Shown: in pieces, positions 25,947 to 33,889 of the stretch
How the letters are laid out: the number at the start of each line of letters is the position of its first letter
Numbering within the stretch: position 1 is the stretch's first letter
Assembly (NCBI GenBank): GCA_020425125.1
Contig: JAGQRV010000023.1
Coordinates: 1-37,652 of the forward strand
Direction of reading: 5' to 3'
Length of the DNA stretch: 37,652 nucleotides
From: Paracoccaceae bacterium
GTDB taxonomy: Bacteria; Pseudomonadota; Alphaproteobacteria; Rhodobacterales; Rhodobacteraceae
Made by a program: the position numbers and the translations under genes
The notes under the pieces: model-generated
The model's database searches: none
What the model was told of the DNA's origin: nothing
Seen by the model: the letters and a program-made list of their open reading frames with translations, nothing else

Positions 25947-27092
25947 TCAATAGGTCCGGATCGTCGAGAGGCTGTCCTGATTGAGGGCGACCCAGTAGCC
26001 GACCCCGCCGGCGACCAGCAGCCCGAGCAGGACCGCGGCCGCAATCTTTAAGGCTGACCAGGGCCGCTCTCCCTGAACCCGGCCGGTCTGGCCGTTGATG
26101 ACCACCCGATAGGCCTGCCCGCGATAGCGGTAGGCGGCGACCCAGATCGGCAGCAGGACATGCTTGAAGGTGACGTTGGCAACATCGGTGTCGATCCGGT
26201 GGATGCGCTGGTGGTCGCCGCCGATGTCGAACCGCACGTCGCGTTCGATGATGCGGTCCATCTGCGCGCGCGCTTCATGGAAGCCGTCGCCGATCTCGAC
26301 CGTGTAGGCTTCGGCCCGGAACCCCGCGAGGTATTCGGCCGCATAGGGGACCAGGCGGGACAGGTCCCAGGGCGGCAGCGCGGCGGTAAACCGGTCGGGA
26401 AGCGACCGCGAGGCCAGTACCAGGACGTCGTCGAAGAAGCGCTTGACCTGGCCCTGAACCGGCCGCCAGCGGATGTTCGCGACCTGGACGGTCTCCGGCT
26501 TGCCGTTCCGCATCACCGTGCGGGTCGTGTAATAGACGGTGCCGCGCTCGCCCGCATAATGGCTGCGCGTGTCGGCATCGAAGGTCCAGTAGGGCGTGTA
26601 GATCCCGTCCATCCGCCGCCCGCGCCGGGCGAATTCCTGCAGACCCGACGGAGCGAACCAGAGCCGGCCCAGCCAGCGCCCCATCGCATCCCGCGCCGCC
26701 GCCTCGCCGAGGGCGAAGGGCAGTACGCCGTGGGGGCGGATGTGGCGGTTGCGGCCGGTTTCCGTCACCACCGGCGTGGCACAGAACGGGCAGACCTGGG
26801 CGTGGATGCGTTCGTCGACCTCGACCTGTGCGCCGCAGCTCGGGCAGGTCAGGACGCGGGTCTCCTCGTAGTCGACCGCGCCGGGCGTGGCATCGAGCGC
26901 GGCGCGGAAATCCATCTCGCGCACCGAGGCGGCGGCACCCCAAGGCCCTTGCGCGCCGATCGCGGTCTCATGGCCGCAATGATCGCATTTCAGCTGCTGG
27001 CCGGTCGGGTCATACCGCAGATCGGCGCCGCAGCTCGGGCAGGGAAAGCGGTGCTGGGTCTCGCCCGGCGCCGCCACGGTCTCGGGCGCCAT
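25947..27092 (-). CDS. Double zinc-ribbon protein with C-terminal membrane anchor
   Basis: A 381-residue protein. Two zinc ribbons are at the N-terminus: CPSCG (18-22) with CDHCG (36-40), and CPSCG (83-87) with CPFC (101-104). A middle region of about 230 residues is rich in aromatic beta-type sequence (DGIYTPYWTFDADTRSHYAG, TVYYTTRTVM, HVLLPIWVAAYRYRGQAYRV). One hydrophobic helix near the end (KIAAAVLLGLLVAGGVGYWV) would anchor it in the inner membrane with the bulk in the cytoplasm. Relatives are often labelled primosomal-protein-N'-like or TFIIB-type zinc-ribbon proteins, which describes only the ribbons. It begins three bases after the SPFH gene and ends the cluster. Function unknown. Confidence 0.87.
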   Translation of the reverse strand: MAPETVAAPGETQHRFPCPSCGADLRYDPTGQQLKCDHCGHETAIGAQGPWGAAASVREMDFRAALDATPGAVDYEETRVLTCPSCGAQVEVDERIHAQVCPFCATPVVTETGRNRHIRPHGVLPFALGEAAARDAMGRWLGRLWFAPSGLQEFARRGRRMDGIYTPYWTFDADTRSHYAGERGTVYYTTRTVMRNGKPETVQVANIRWRPVQGQVKRFFDDVLVLASRSLPDRFTAALPPWDLSRLVPYAAEYLAGFRAEAYTVEIGDGFHEARAQMDRIIERDVRFDIGGDHQRIHRIDTDVANVTFKHVLLPIWVAAYRYRGQAYRVVINGQTGRVQGERPWSALKIAAAVLLGLLVAGGVGYWVALNQDSLSTIRTY

Positions 27093-27095
27093 GGC

Positions 27096-28220
27096 TCAGG
27101 TGTCTGCGGCCGGCGGCGGCGGCGGCATTACGGTGAAGAGCTGCGCCAGCTCGGCCACGTCCTCCGCCCGGATCCAGCCGTCCTGACCGGGCGTCCAGAC
27201 ATAGGTGGCCCGGGTCAGGCTTCCATCGGAGGCCATGCGGCCCAGTGCGGCCTTCGAGAACGGGCCCTTCGTCTGGCCGGCCTCGGCGAGGTGCCAGACC
27301 TTCTCGGCCGGGGGCGGCGGCGGAGGCGCCGGTGCGGCCGATGCAGGATGGGCCCCCCAGGGACCGGCCTGACGGGCGGCCTCGGCGCCCATGTTCATGC
27401 CCATCCCCATGCCCATGCCGGCGCCGATCCCGGCGCCCATGGCGCTGCCCGGCGTCGCTGCGGCGCGGCTCATCGCTTCGGCGGCGGAATACTGGGTGAA
27501 CCGCCCCAGGTCCCCTGCGATGCCGGCCGACGTCCGCTTGTCGAGCGCCGACTCGACCTCGGGCGGGAGCGAGATGTTCTCGATGTAGAGTTCGGGCAGC
27601 TCCAGCCCGTATCCCGCGATCGTGCCCGAAATCGGGCCGGCGATGAGCTTGCCCAGCTGGTCAGTATTCGCCGCCATGTCGAGCACCGGGATCCCCGATC
27701 CCGCCACGACCCGGCTGAATTCCTGCACGATGATGTTGCGGATCTGGAAGCTGATCTCGTCCATGGTGAATTCGCCGTCGGTTCCGACGATTTCGGTCAT
27801 GAACTTCGCCGGGTCGGTCACCCGCACCGCGTAGGTGCCGAAGGCCCTGAGCCGCAGCGGACCGAATTCCGGGTCGCGCAGCATGATCGGGTTCTTGGTG
27901 CCCCATTTCAGATCGGTGAAGCGGCGGGTGGCGACGAAATAGACCTCCGACTTGAACGGCGACTGAAAGCCGTGATCCCAGTGCTGCAGGGTCGTCAGCA
28001 CCGGCATGTTGTTGGTCTCCAGGATGTAGAGGCCGGGGGTGAACACGTCGGCCAGCTGGCCTTCGTGGACGAAGACCGCCGCCTGGCCTTCGCGCACGGT
28101 CAGCTTGGCGCCGTACTTGATCGCGTGCCCCTGGCGCTCGAAGCGCCAGACCATGGTGTCGCGGGTGTCATCGGTCCAGGCGATGACGTCGATGAATTCG
28201 CCCGAGAGAAATCCGAACAT
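27096..28220 (-). CDS. SPFH-domain protein with C-terminal GYF_2 domain (YdjI/virion core protein-like)
   Basis: A 374-residue protein. Residues 1 to about 220 form an SPFH/band-7 domain of the YdjI type: GAKLTVREGQAAVFVHEGQL, FTPGLYILETNNMPVL, FGTYAVRVTDPAKFMTEIVG and GLELPELYIENISLPPEVES. Next is a low-complexity Gly/Met/Ala linker (about 265-290, with GMGMGMGMNMG) and a proline run. The C-terminal 55 residues (EKVWHLAEAGQTKGPFSKAA, YVWTPGQDGWIRAEDV) form a GYF_2 domain, a peptide-binding module. No membrane helix is seen, so it would scaffold at the membrane through SPFH assembly. It is separated from the DUF2927 gene by 108 bases and from the zinc-ribbon gene by 3. Confidence 0.9.
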   Translation of the reverse strand: MFGFLSGEFIDVIAWTDDTRDTMVWRFERQGHAIKYGAKLTVREGQAAVFVHEGQLADVFTPGLYILETNNMPVLTTLQHWDHGFQSPFKSEVYFVATRRFTDLKWGTKNPIMLRDPEFGPLRLRAFGTYAVRVTDPAKFMTEIVGTDGEFTMDEISFQIRNIIVQEFSRVVAGSGIPVLDMAANTDQLGKLIAGPISGTIAGYGLELPELYIENISLPPEVESALDKRTSAGIAGDLGRFTQYSAAEAMSRAAATPGSAMGAGIGAGMGMGMGMNMGAEAARQAGPWGAHPASAAPAPPPPPPAEKVWHLAEAGQTKGPFSKAALGRMASDGSLTRATYVWTPGQDGWIRAEDVAELAQLFTVMPPPPPAADT

Positions 28221-28328
28221 GTCCTCACTCGCCGATCTTGCCAGGTTGCTTCCCTGATACGCTCTTTGAGCGCGGGTGTCATTGGCTGGTCTCGGCCCGG
28301 TCCGTCCGGGGCGCCGGGTCCGACTGCG

Positions 28329-29369
28329 CTATCCCTTTCCCTGCGCCGCAAGAACGTCCGGTTCGGGGCGCGGCTCGGCACTGGCCGAACTGGCGTCGGG
28401 CAGGAGCTCCTGTGCAATATCCTGCACGATGGGTTGGGCTTCGGCCGCATTCATCCCCGGACGGAGACGGGGGTCGTAGAGAATCCGGAGCATCAGTTCG
28501 TCCTGACGCGTGAGCAGCGCATATTCCTCGTCGTCGTTGAAGATCGACGGCCGGACCAGCGAGCTGTCATTGGCAAGCCCCAATCCCTGGGTGATCTCCT
28601 CGTCGAAGCAGGACCGGCGCAGGAGCGGCGGGTGTTCGGCACGGATCACCGCAACGGCCCGGCGGTAGACGTAGGGCTCGGATTCCGTCGAGAAGGCGAT
28701 GACGACGCAGAAGGTCGACGCCGGCATCTGCCGGATGTTCGAGATCACATCCGCGGTGATTCCCGGCATCGCCGCCCTGAGCCGCGGCCCGAGGGTCAGG
28801 CGCTCGTCCTCGTTGACGACGAAGACCGACATGTTGCCGCCCTCAGGCACGACGGAAATGTCGTGTCCGCTGGCCGAAGCCAGCCGGTGGATGAGGTCGG
28901 TGGCGGTTGTCGTGTCGGTCTTGCGTTGCGCGTCGCTGACCGAGTCGCCGAATTCCAGGTTGATCCGCACAGGATCCTGCCAGCGGCGCAGCCGGCTCGA
29001 CGTTTCCTGTGCGACCAGGTGGCCGGCGACCGGCACGAATTCGTCGAAAAGCGCAATGCGAATGAAGTTGTCCGCGAGAATCCGGGCATCGAACGGCGCG
29101 TCGGGGCCGCCGCGGTCGGTCCGCAGCAGGCCGCGGCCGCGCAGATCGGCCTCGACCTTCGCGAACTGCACTGCGAGTGCCTGGCTTTCGGGTGACGGCG
29201 GGGTCGGAAGCCGGGGCCGTTCCTCGGGCGACGGCACGCTGGCTCCGGCCGCAGCGTTGCCGGCTCCGGAACTGTCCGGGGCGGGACCGATCGCGGCACA
29301 GCCGCTCAGCACCGCCAGACAGAGACCGGCGGCGCTCCAGCCGAAAAGGGCGCGCGGGACCAGGCGCAT
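28329..29369 (-). CDS. DUF2927 lipoprotein
   Basis: A 346-residue protein starting at ATG 29369; the frame is open further upstream, but only this start puts a signal peptide at the N-terminus (MRLVPRALFGWSAAGLCLAV). LAVLSGC is a lipobox, so the mature protein is a lipoprotein beginning at that Cys. A Pro/Ser/Ala-rich linker follows, then a DUF2927-type domain (about 110-310) with DNFIRIALFDEF, ITADVISNIRQMPASTFCVV, SCFDEEITQGLGLANDS and SIFNDDEEYALLTRQDELML. DUF2927 has no known biochemical role; some relatives resemble proteases in having an acidic-His pattern, but I cannot show that here. It lies 7 bases after the TelA-like stop, so it belongs to the same operon. Confidence 0.87.
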   Translation of the reverse strand: MRLVPRALFGWSAAGLCLAVLSGCAAIGPAPDSSGAGNAAAGASVPSPEERPRLPTPPSPESQALAVQFAKVEADLRGRGLLRTDRGGPDAPFDARILADNFIRIALFDEFVPVAGHLVAQETSSRLRRWQDPVRINLEFGDSVSDAQRKTDTTTATDLIHRLASASGHDISVVPEGGNMSVFVVNEDERLTLGPRLRAAMPGITADVISNIRQMPASTFCVVIAFSTESEPYVYRRAVAVIRAEHPPLLRRSCFDEEITQGLGLANDSSLVRPSIFNDDEEYALLTRQDELMLRILYDPRLRPGMNAAEAQPIVQDIAQELLPDASSASAEPRPEPDVLAAQGKG

Positions 29370-29376
29370 GCCGCGG

Positions 29377-30546
29377 TCAGTTGCCCGCCACCGCGCCGGT
29401 TTCCCTCGCCTTGGCGGCTGACAGAGTCTGGCGCAACTCGCCTTCCATGCGCTGAAGCTCCGTCTCGGCGGCACGGCGTCTGGCCTTGCCCTGATCGGCA
29501 ATGGCCAGGCTTTCCTCGATCGTCGCGATCAGTTCGGCATTGGCGGCCTGGATGGCCTCGATGTCGAACACGCCCCGCTCGGTCTCCTCGCGCACTTGCC
29601 GATTGGCCTGACGCAGATTCTCGGCATTGGCCTTGAGCAGGTCGTTGGTCAGGTCGCTGGCTTCCATGACCGCCTTGGCGGCCTCCGCCGAGCGCTGGAT
29701 CGTCACCGCCTGGGCGAGCTGGGTTTCCCAGAGCGGCACGGTGTTCACGAGCGTCGAATTGATCTTGGTGACGAGAGACTTGTCGTTCTCCTGCACCAGA
29801 CGGATCGAGGGCAGGGACTGCATGGTGACCTGGCGGGTCAGTTTCAGATCGTGCACGCGGCGTTCCAGATCGTCGCGCGCCGCGCGGAGGTCGCGCAACT
29901 CCTGCGCCTTCAGGATCGCCTCGGATTCGGCCGCGCCGTTGGCTTCGCCCTCCTTGGCCGGGATGACGCTGCTGTCCAGGTCACGCAGCTTTGCCTCGCC
30001 CGCGGCAATGTAGAGCGCAAGCTCGTCATAGAAGTTCAGCGTCTTCTCGTAGAGCAGGTCCAGCCCCTTGATGTCCTTGAGAAGCTGGTGCTCGTGGGAA
30101 TCGAGATTGGCGGTGATCTTGTCGATCTGGTCGCGGACGGTCTCGTAGCGGGCCATGAATTGTGCCACCGGCGCGGCCTTGCCGGTCAGGCGTTCCCACC
30201 ACGACTGCTTGCGGTTCGGGTCAAGCTCCTCGACCGAAAATCCGCGGATCGTCGAGACGATCTCGCGCAGCGAGTCGCCGGCCGGACCAACATCCTTGTT
30301 GCGCACGTCCGCGAGCATCGACTGGCTGATTTCCTGAAGCTGCGCCTGCGCCGCCGAGCCGAAACCGATGATCGAACCGGACGAGGTGATGTCGATCTCG
30401 GCCATGCGCCGGTTGATCTCGTCCGCATAGGCCGGGTCGGCCGGATTGGGCACGGCCTCGAGGGCGGCGGGCTCGGGCAGCGGCGCCGCGGCGGCCGCGA
30501 CCAGAGCGGAATCCTGCGCGGCCTTCTGCTGAATTTCCTTCGACAT
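29377..30546 (-). CDS. TelA/KlaA-type toxic anion resistance family protein
   Basis: A 389-residue protein, almost entirely helical and charged. The TelA family pattern is clear: IIGFGSAAQAQLQEISQSML, LREIVSTIRGFSVEELDPNR, the KQSWWERLTGKAAPVAQFM block, and long coiled coils (EKTLNFYDELALYIAAGEAK, LVQENDKSLVTKINSTLVN, VPLWETQLAQAVTIQRSAEA). No membrane helix or signal peptide is seen, so it is cytoplasmic, probably membrane-associated. The family was named for tellurite resistance; mechanism is unknown and many members act in envelope stress. It follows XpaC by 24 bases, the standard XpaC-TelA pairing. Confidence 0.92.
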   Translation of the reverse strand: MSKEIQQKAAQDSALVAAAAAPLPEPAALEAVPNPADPAYADEINRRMAEIDITSSGSIIGFGSAAQAQLQEISQSMLADVRNKDVGPAGDSLREIVSTIRGFSVEELDPNRKQSWWERLTGKAAPVAQFMARYETVRDQIDKITANLDSHEHQLLKDIKGLDLLYEKTLNFYDELALYIAAGEAKLRDLDSSVIPAKEGEANGAAESEAILKAQELRDLRAARDDLERRVHDLKLTRQVTMQSLPSIRLVQENDKSLVTKINSTLVNTVPLWETQLAQAVTIQRSAEAAKAVMEASDLTNDLLKANAENLRQANRQVREETERGVFDIEAIQAANAELIATIEESLAIADQGKARRRAAETELQRMEGELRQTLSAAKARETGAVAGN

Positions 30547-30570
30547 GAATTCGGTGCTCCAGATAACGGA

Positions 30571-31452
30571 TCAGAGGTTCTCGCGTTCGAGACGTTCCCG
30601 CAGGACGCCGATCTCGATGTCGAGATCGGTCCGATTGTCCAGAAGCAGTGTCTCGGTCTTGGACGCGAAGTTGCGTTCGAGGTCATCCAGCAATGCAACA
30701 TAGTCGCTGCGGGCCCCGGCGTCCCGGGTGCGGGCGTAGAGTTCGGCAAATTTCAGCGTCGCGTCCCGTGCGCCGGTCAGATAGACGCCGAGGAAACGGC
30801 GCGCGGCGGTCAGATCCCGCGGATCCTCTTCGACGGTGCGGAACATCTTGCGCGCCGTGGCGGCGAATCGGTCCACCCGGCCTTCAAGCTGCGCATCGCG
30901 CGCCCGCTTGATGGCCGTTGCCATCTCGGTCAGGACCGATTCTGCCTCCCGCACGGCGCGCTCGGCGCGGTCCGCATCGAATCGCTGACCCGCGGCAAGC
31001 CCCTTGTCCTTCAAGGGGTCGAGGCCGAAGGACATCAGATGCAGCAGCCCGCCGAGTCCCGCGAAGATGACCCCGTGGAGGAGGCTTCCGTCGGCGATCC
31101 CCGCAAGCCCGAGACCGAGGCCCAGCGTCGCCGCGCCGAAGATCTTGCGGGGTATGGCCGGGCGGCGGGCGATGCTGCGCGCTTCGTACGCCTCTTCGGC
31201 GAGAAGCCCTTCGCGGGTCAGCCAAGCCGACAGCATCAGCGCGCCAAACGCCCCAAGATTGAGGGCAAGTCCGCCTGGTTCGGCCCGAAACGCGGAAACC
31301 AGAAACGGAAACGGCAACAGGAACAGCAGGTTCGACCTCAGGCCAACGCGGCTTGGCACCTTGCCGTCGAACGGGCGCTCTGCCGAAGCCGTCCCGCGCG
31401 CGTCCGCCGGATCGGAGCCCGGGCTGTATTTGCCCGCGTATCGCTTTGCCAT
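30571..31452 (-). CDS. XpaC-like (5-bromo-4-chloroindolyl phosphate hydrolysis family) membrane protein
   Basis: A 293-residue protein. Two pairs of hydrophobic segments fill the N-terminal half: SNLLFLLPFPFLVSAF, LALNLGAFGALMLSAWL, IFGAATLGLGLGLAGIA and LLHGVIFAGLGGLLHLMSF. The C-terminal half is helical and soluble (ERAVREAESVLTEMATAIKR, RKMFRTVEEDPRDLTAARRF, YVALLDDLERNFASKTETLL), which is the XpaC part and faces the cytoplasm. Despite the family name no phosphatase motif is visible. I start at ATG 31452, which overlaps the stop of a 27-residue upstream frame as TGATG; a GTG at 31455 is also in frame. It is always paired with a TelA-type gene, as here. Confidence 0.87.
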   Translation of the reverse strand: MAKRYAGKYSPGSDPADARGTASAERPFDGKVPSRVGLRSNLLFLLPFPFLVSAFRAEPGGLALNLGAFGALMLSAWLTREGLLAEEAYEARSIARRPAIPRKIFGAATLGLGLGLAGIADGSLLHGVIFAGLGGLLHLMSFGLDPLKDKGLAAGQRFDADRAERAVREAESVLTEMATAIKRARDAQLEGRVDRFAATARKMFRTVEEDPRDLTAARRFLGVYLTGARDATLKFAELYARTRDAGARSDYVALLDDLERNFASKTETLLLDNRTDLDIEIGVLRERLERENL

Positions 31453-31535
31453 CACACCGAGCCGGAGGCCGCGGCGTAAAGCACCAGTGCGACCAGAAGA
31501 AAATACGACAGGGTCTGCAGTCCCGAAGCCGACAT
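31452..31535 (-). CDS. Candidate 27-residue single-helix membrane peptide
   Basis: ATG at 31535 opens a frame reading MSASGLQTLSYFLLVALVLY then AAASGSV, ending at a TGA that overlaps the XpaC ATG as TGATG. It is a single hydrophobic helix with small polar ends. GAAAGGGA lies about 10 bases before the ATG. The stop-start overlap, the upstream ribosome binding site and the membrane-type composition argue that it is translated as the first cistron of the cluster; it is too short for statistics to prove it. It could instead serve only as a leader that couples ribosomes into XpaC. I know of no named family. Confidence 0.55.
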   Translation of the reverse strand: MSASGLQTLSYFLLVALVLYAAASGSV

Positions 31536-31625
31536 GGCGTGGATTCCCTTTCGCTGTCCCTCCTCATTAGGCGATACCGGCAGGACTGCAAAGGCCTGTA
31601 CGCGCCGCCGGGCGGGCTCCTGCCG

Positions 31626-32450
31626 TCAGCCGCGGTCTTTCCGTGGCGGCAGGTGGGCACTACCTGAGCGGGTGCGGAGGCCACGGCGCGGGGCGGTCTT
31701 GGCGGCGCCCGGCGACGTGCCAAGTCCCAACTGGTCGCGGACAATCCGGGGACGAACCTCCTCGACCGCGCCGGCGGCAAGATCGCCAAGCTGGAACGGG
31801 CCGTAACTGACCCGGATCAGCCGGTTGACGCTCAGACCGATCGCGCCGAGCGCCCGCCGGATCTCGCGGTTCTTGCCTTCGCGCAGGCCGATCGTCAGCC
31901 AGGCATTCGCCCCCTGCTGCCGGTCCAGCGTCACGGCCATCGGCTGGAACCGATCGCCATCGACGGTGATTCCCGCGCGCAGCGGCGCCAGCATGGTGTC
32001 CGACGGCGTTCCATTCACCCGGACGCGGTATTTCCGCACCCAGCCGGTCGAGGGCAGTTCCAGCCGCCGCTTGACGTCGCCGTCATTGGTTAGAAGCAGC
32101 AGTCCCTCGGAATTCAGGTCGAGCCTGCCGATCGACAGGACCCGCGGCATCTCCGGCGGCAGCCGGTCGAAGACCGTCGGGCGTCCCTTTTCGTCGCGGG
32201 TCGTGGTCACGAGTCCAACAGGCTTGTGATAGAGCCAGAGCCGGGGCGCGGCGGGCGCATCCAGCAGCTTGCCGTCGACCGCAATCCGGTCTGCGCCGGT
32301 CACGTTCAGCGCCGCGCTGTCGATGCGGCGTCCGTTCACCGTCACCCGGCCCTCGGCGATCAGCCGCTCGGCCTCGCGCCGCGACGCCACGCCGGCACGG
32401 GCGATGACCTTGGCCACGCGGGCGCCGTCTGAAGACTCCGATTCCGTCAT
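31626..32450 (-). CDS. rluB: Ribosomal large-subunit pseudouridine synthase, RsuA/RluB family
   Basis: A 274-residue enzyme starting at ATG 32450. Residues 9-60 form an S4 RNA-binding domain (RVAKVIARAGVASRREAERL, EGRVTVNGRRI). The catalytic domain contains the RsuA/RluB/E/F signature SIGRLDLNSEGLLLLTNDGD, whose Asp attacks the uridine, then LREGKNREIRRALGAIGLSV and NRLIRVSYGPFQLG. It modifies one uridine of rRNA, in E. coli RluB position 2605 of 23S; the exact subfamily (RluB rather than RluE/RsuA) is likely but not certain. A basic Pro/Arg tail ends the protein. It is divergent from tadA. Confidence 0.9.
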   Translation of the reverse strand: MTESESSDGARVAKVIARAGVASRREAERLIAEGRVTVNGRRIDSAALNVTGADRIAVDGKLLDAPAAPRLWLYHKPVGLVTTTRDEKGRPTVFDRLPPEMPRVLSIGRLDLNSEGLLLLTNDGDVKRRLELPSTGWVRKYRVRVNGTPSDTMLAPLRAGITVDGDRFQPMAVTLDRQQGANAWLTIGLREGKNREIRRALGAIGLSVNRLIRVSYGPFQLGDLAAGAVEEVRPRIVRDQLGLGTSPGAAKTAPRRGLRTRSGSAHLPPRKDRG

Positions 32451-32565
32451 GCCCACGCCTCTACCCCGGAGCGGCCTCCGGGGAAATCGGAATTGCCGAG
32501 GCGGTGCGTAAACGTGCGAGCGATCGCGGTCTTGCCGTTCGGTCGGGCGGCAGGCATGAGGCGGC

Positions 32566-33027
32566 ATGACATTCCGGTCCCACATGGATGAGGCGCTCGA
32601 GGAGGCGCGGGCTGCCGCGGCGCGCGGCGAGGTCCCGGTCGGTGCGGTGGTGGTGGCGCCGGACGGGCGAGTCGTCGCGCGGGACGGAAATCGCACTCGT
32701 GAACTGTCCGACCCGACCGCGCATGCCGAAATCCTCGCACTCCGCGCCGCTTGCCGCGCGGCCGGGTCGGAAAGGCTGCCAGGCCACACGCTCTGGGTGA
32801 CTTTGGAGCCCTGTGCGATGTGCGCGGCTGCCATGGCGAATGCGCGGATCGGCCGGCTGGTCTACGGTGCGGCGGATCCGAAATCGGGCGGCGTCGCCCA
32901 CGGCGCGCGGGTATTTCAGCATCCGCAGGCGCATCATCATCCCGAGATCCTGGCCGGAATCGGCGAACTCGAAGCCGAAGCGCTGCTTCAGTCCTTCTTC
33001 GGCGATCTCCGGACGCGCGCGGAGTGA
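32566..33027 (+). CDS. tadA: tRNA-specific adenosine deaminase TadA
   Basis: A 153-residue zinc deaminase. The active site has the proton-shuttle Glu and zinc His in DPTAHAEILALR, and the zinc cysteines in LEPCAMCAAAMANARIGRLV. VYGAADPKSGGVAHG follows, a block shared with TadA proteins. It deaminates A34 to inosine in tRNA-Arg(ACG), which is essential in most bacteria. ATG 32566 is preceded by GAGG; ATG 32584 (MDEALEEARAAA) is an alternative start. It is divergent from rluB across 115 bases and convergent with the metallophosphoesterase gene. Confidence 0.95.
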   Translation: MTFRSHMDEALEEARAAAARGEVPVGAVVVAPDGRVVARDGNRTRELSDPTAHAEILALRAACRAAGSERLPGHTLWVTLEPCAMCAAAMANARIGRLVYGAADPKSGGVAHGARVFQHPQAHHHPEILAGIGELEAEALLQSFFGDLRTRAE

Positions 33028-33049
33028 GGTCGCGCGTTCAGACCCGCGG

Positions 33050-33889
33050 TCAGGACGGTGCCGTTGCAAGATCGCGGCGCAGAGACGCCGCCCGGGCCGG
33101 TGCCGACCGGGTCCGGCGCCATTCGGTGCCGTCCCGGCGGAACCGGACTGGCTCGGCAGGCACGAACCGCACGCCTTTGGCTTCGTACGGGGTGATCGTG
33201 ATTCGATCCGGATCGGCGTCAACGAGGTTGAACATGTTCGACTCCCCCCGAAGCCGGCCGGAGAGTCCGGTTCCCGCCTGAACGAACAGGATCCCGGGCG
33301 CGGCGCTGAACGGCGCGATGACCGTGCTGTGCAGGTGGCCCGACAGGACGATGTCGGTGCCGCAGGCCCTGAGCCGGGCCAGCGCCGGGCCGGCGCCGCG
33401 CATCAGCCGCTTGGTTTCGTCCGGACCGTGTTCGAGCGGGTGGTGCAGGACCGCGACCTTCAGCCGGTCACCGGCATCCGCGAAGGCACGGCAGATCCGG
33501 TCTGCCGTATGCCCGGAAAACCGGCCGCGCTGCCAGGCAAAGCGGTTCACCGTATTGACCCCGGCCACCACCATCTCGTCGTCGCGGTGGACGGGCTCCA
33601 GCTCGGCGGCGATGGCGGCGCGGTAGCGCGCCCAGGGGCGCACCAGCCGGATCCAGAGATTGTCGAGCGGCGTGTCGTGATTGCCCGGAACCGCGAGCAT
33701 GTCAGGGCCGAGCCGGTCGAGGAAGGCGCGCGCCCGGTCGAACTGCCAGACCCGCGCACGCTGGGTGAAATCGCCCGAGATCGCGACCAGATCGGGGGCG
33801 AGCTGATGGATCGTCTCCAGCAGGGGCGCTTCGAGTTCGGGAAGGTCGCGGCCGTAATGAAGGTCCGACAGGTGCAGGATGCGCCTCAT
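33050..33889 (-). CDS. Calcineurin-like metallophosphoesterase
   Basis: A 279-residue metallophosphoesterase with all five metal motifs in order: HLSDLHYG, VAISGDFTQRA, LAVPGNHDTP, AVLHHPLEH and VLSGHLHST. These build a two-metal site for phosphoester hydrolysis, with the CpdA-like layout used on cyclic nucleotides or lipid-linked phosphates. The ATG at 33889 gives MRRILHLSDLHYG and overlaps the stop of the upstream lipid kinase gene by four bases (ATGA). Coupling to a lipid kinase makes a phospholipid-related substrate attractive, but that is inference; no membrane segment is visible. Confidence 0.92.
   Translation of the reverse strand: MRRILHLSDLHYGRDLPELEAPLLETIHQLAPDLVAISGDFTQRARVWQFDRARAFLDRLGPDMLAVPGNHDTPLDNLWIRLVRPWARYRAAIAAELEPVHRDDEMVVAGVNTVNRFAWQRGRFSGHTADRICRAFADAGDRLKVAVLHHPLEHGPDETKRLMRGAGPALARLRACGTDIVLSGHLHSTVIAPFSAAPGILFVQAGTGLSGRLRGESNMFNLVDADPDRITITPYEAKGVRFVPAEPVRFRRDGTEWRRTRSAPARAASLRRDLATAPS

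Noticed and set aside
26160-29195. A 1011-residue open frame on the plus strand
   Set aside because: It lies opposite the zinc-ribbon, SPFH and DUF2927 genes, which all have recognisable domains. The plus-strand product is rich in Arg, Gly and His with no motif, as expected of antisense reading in GC-rich DNA.
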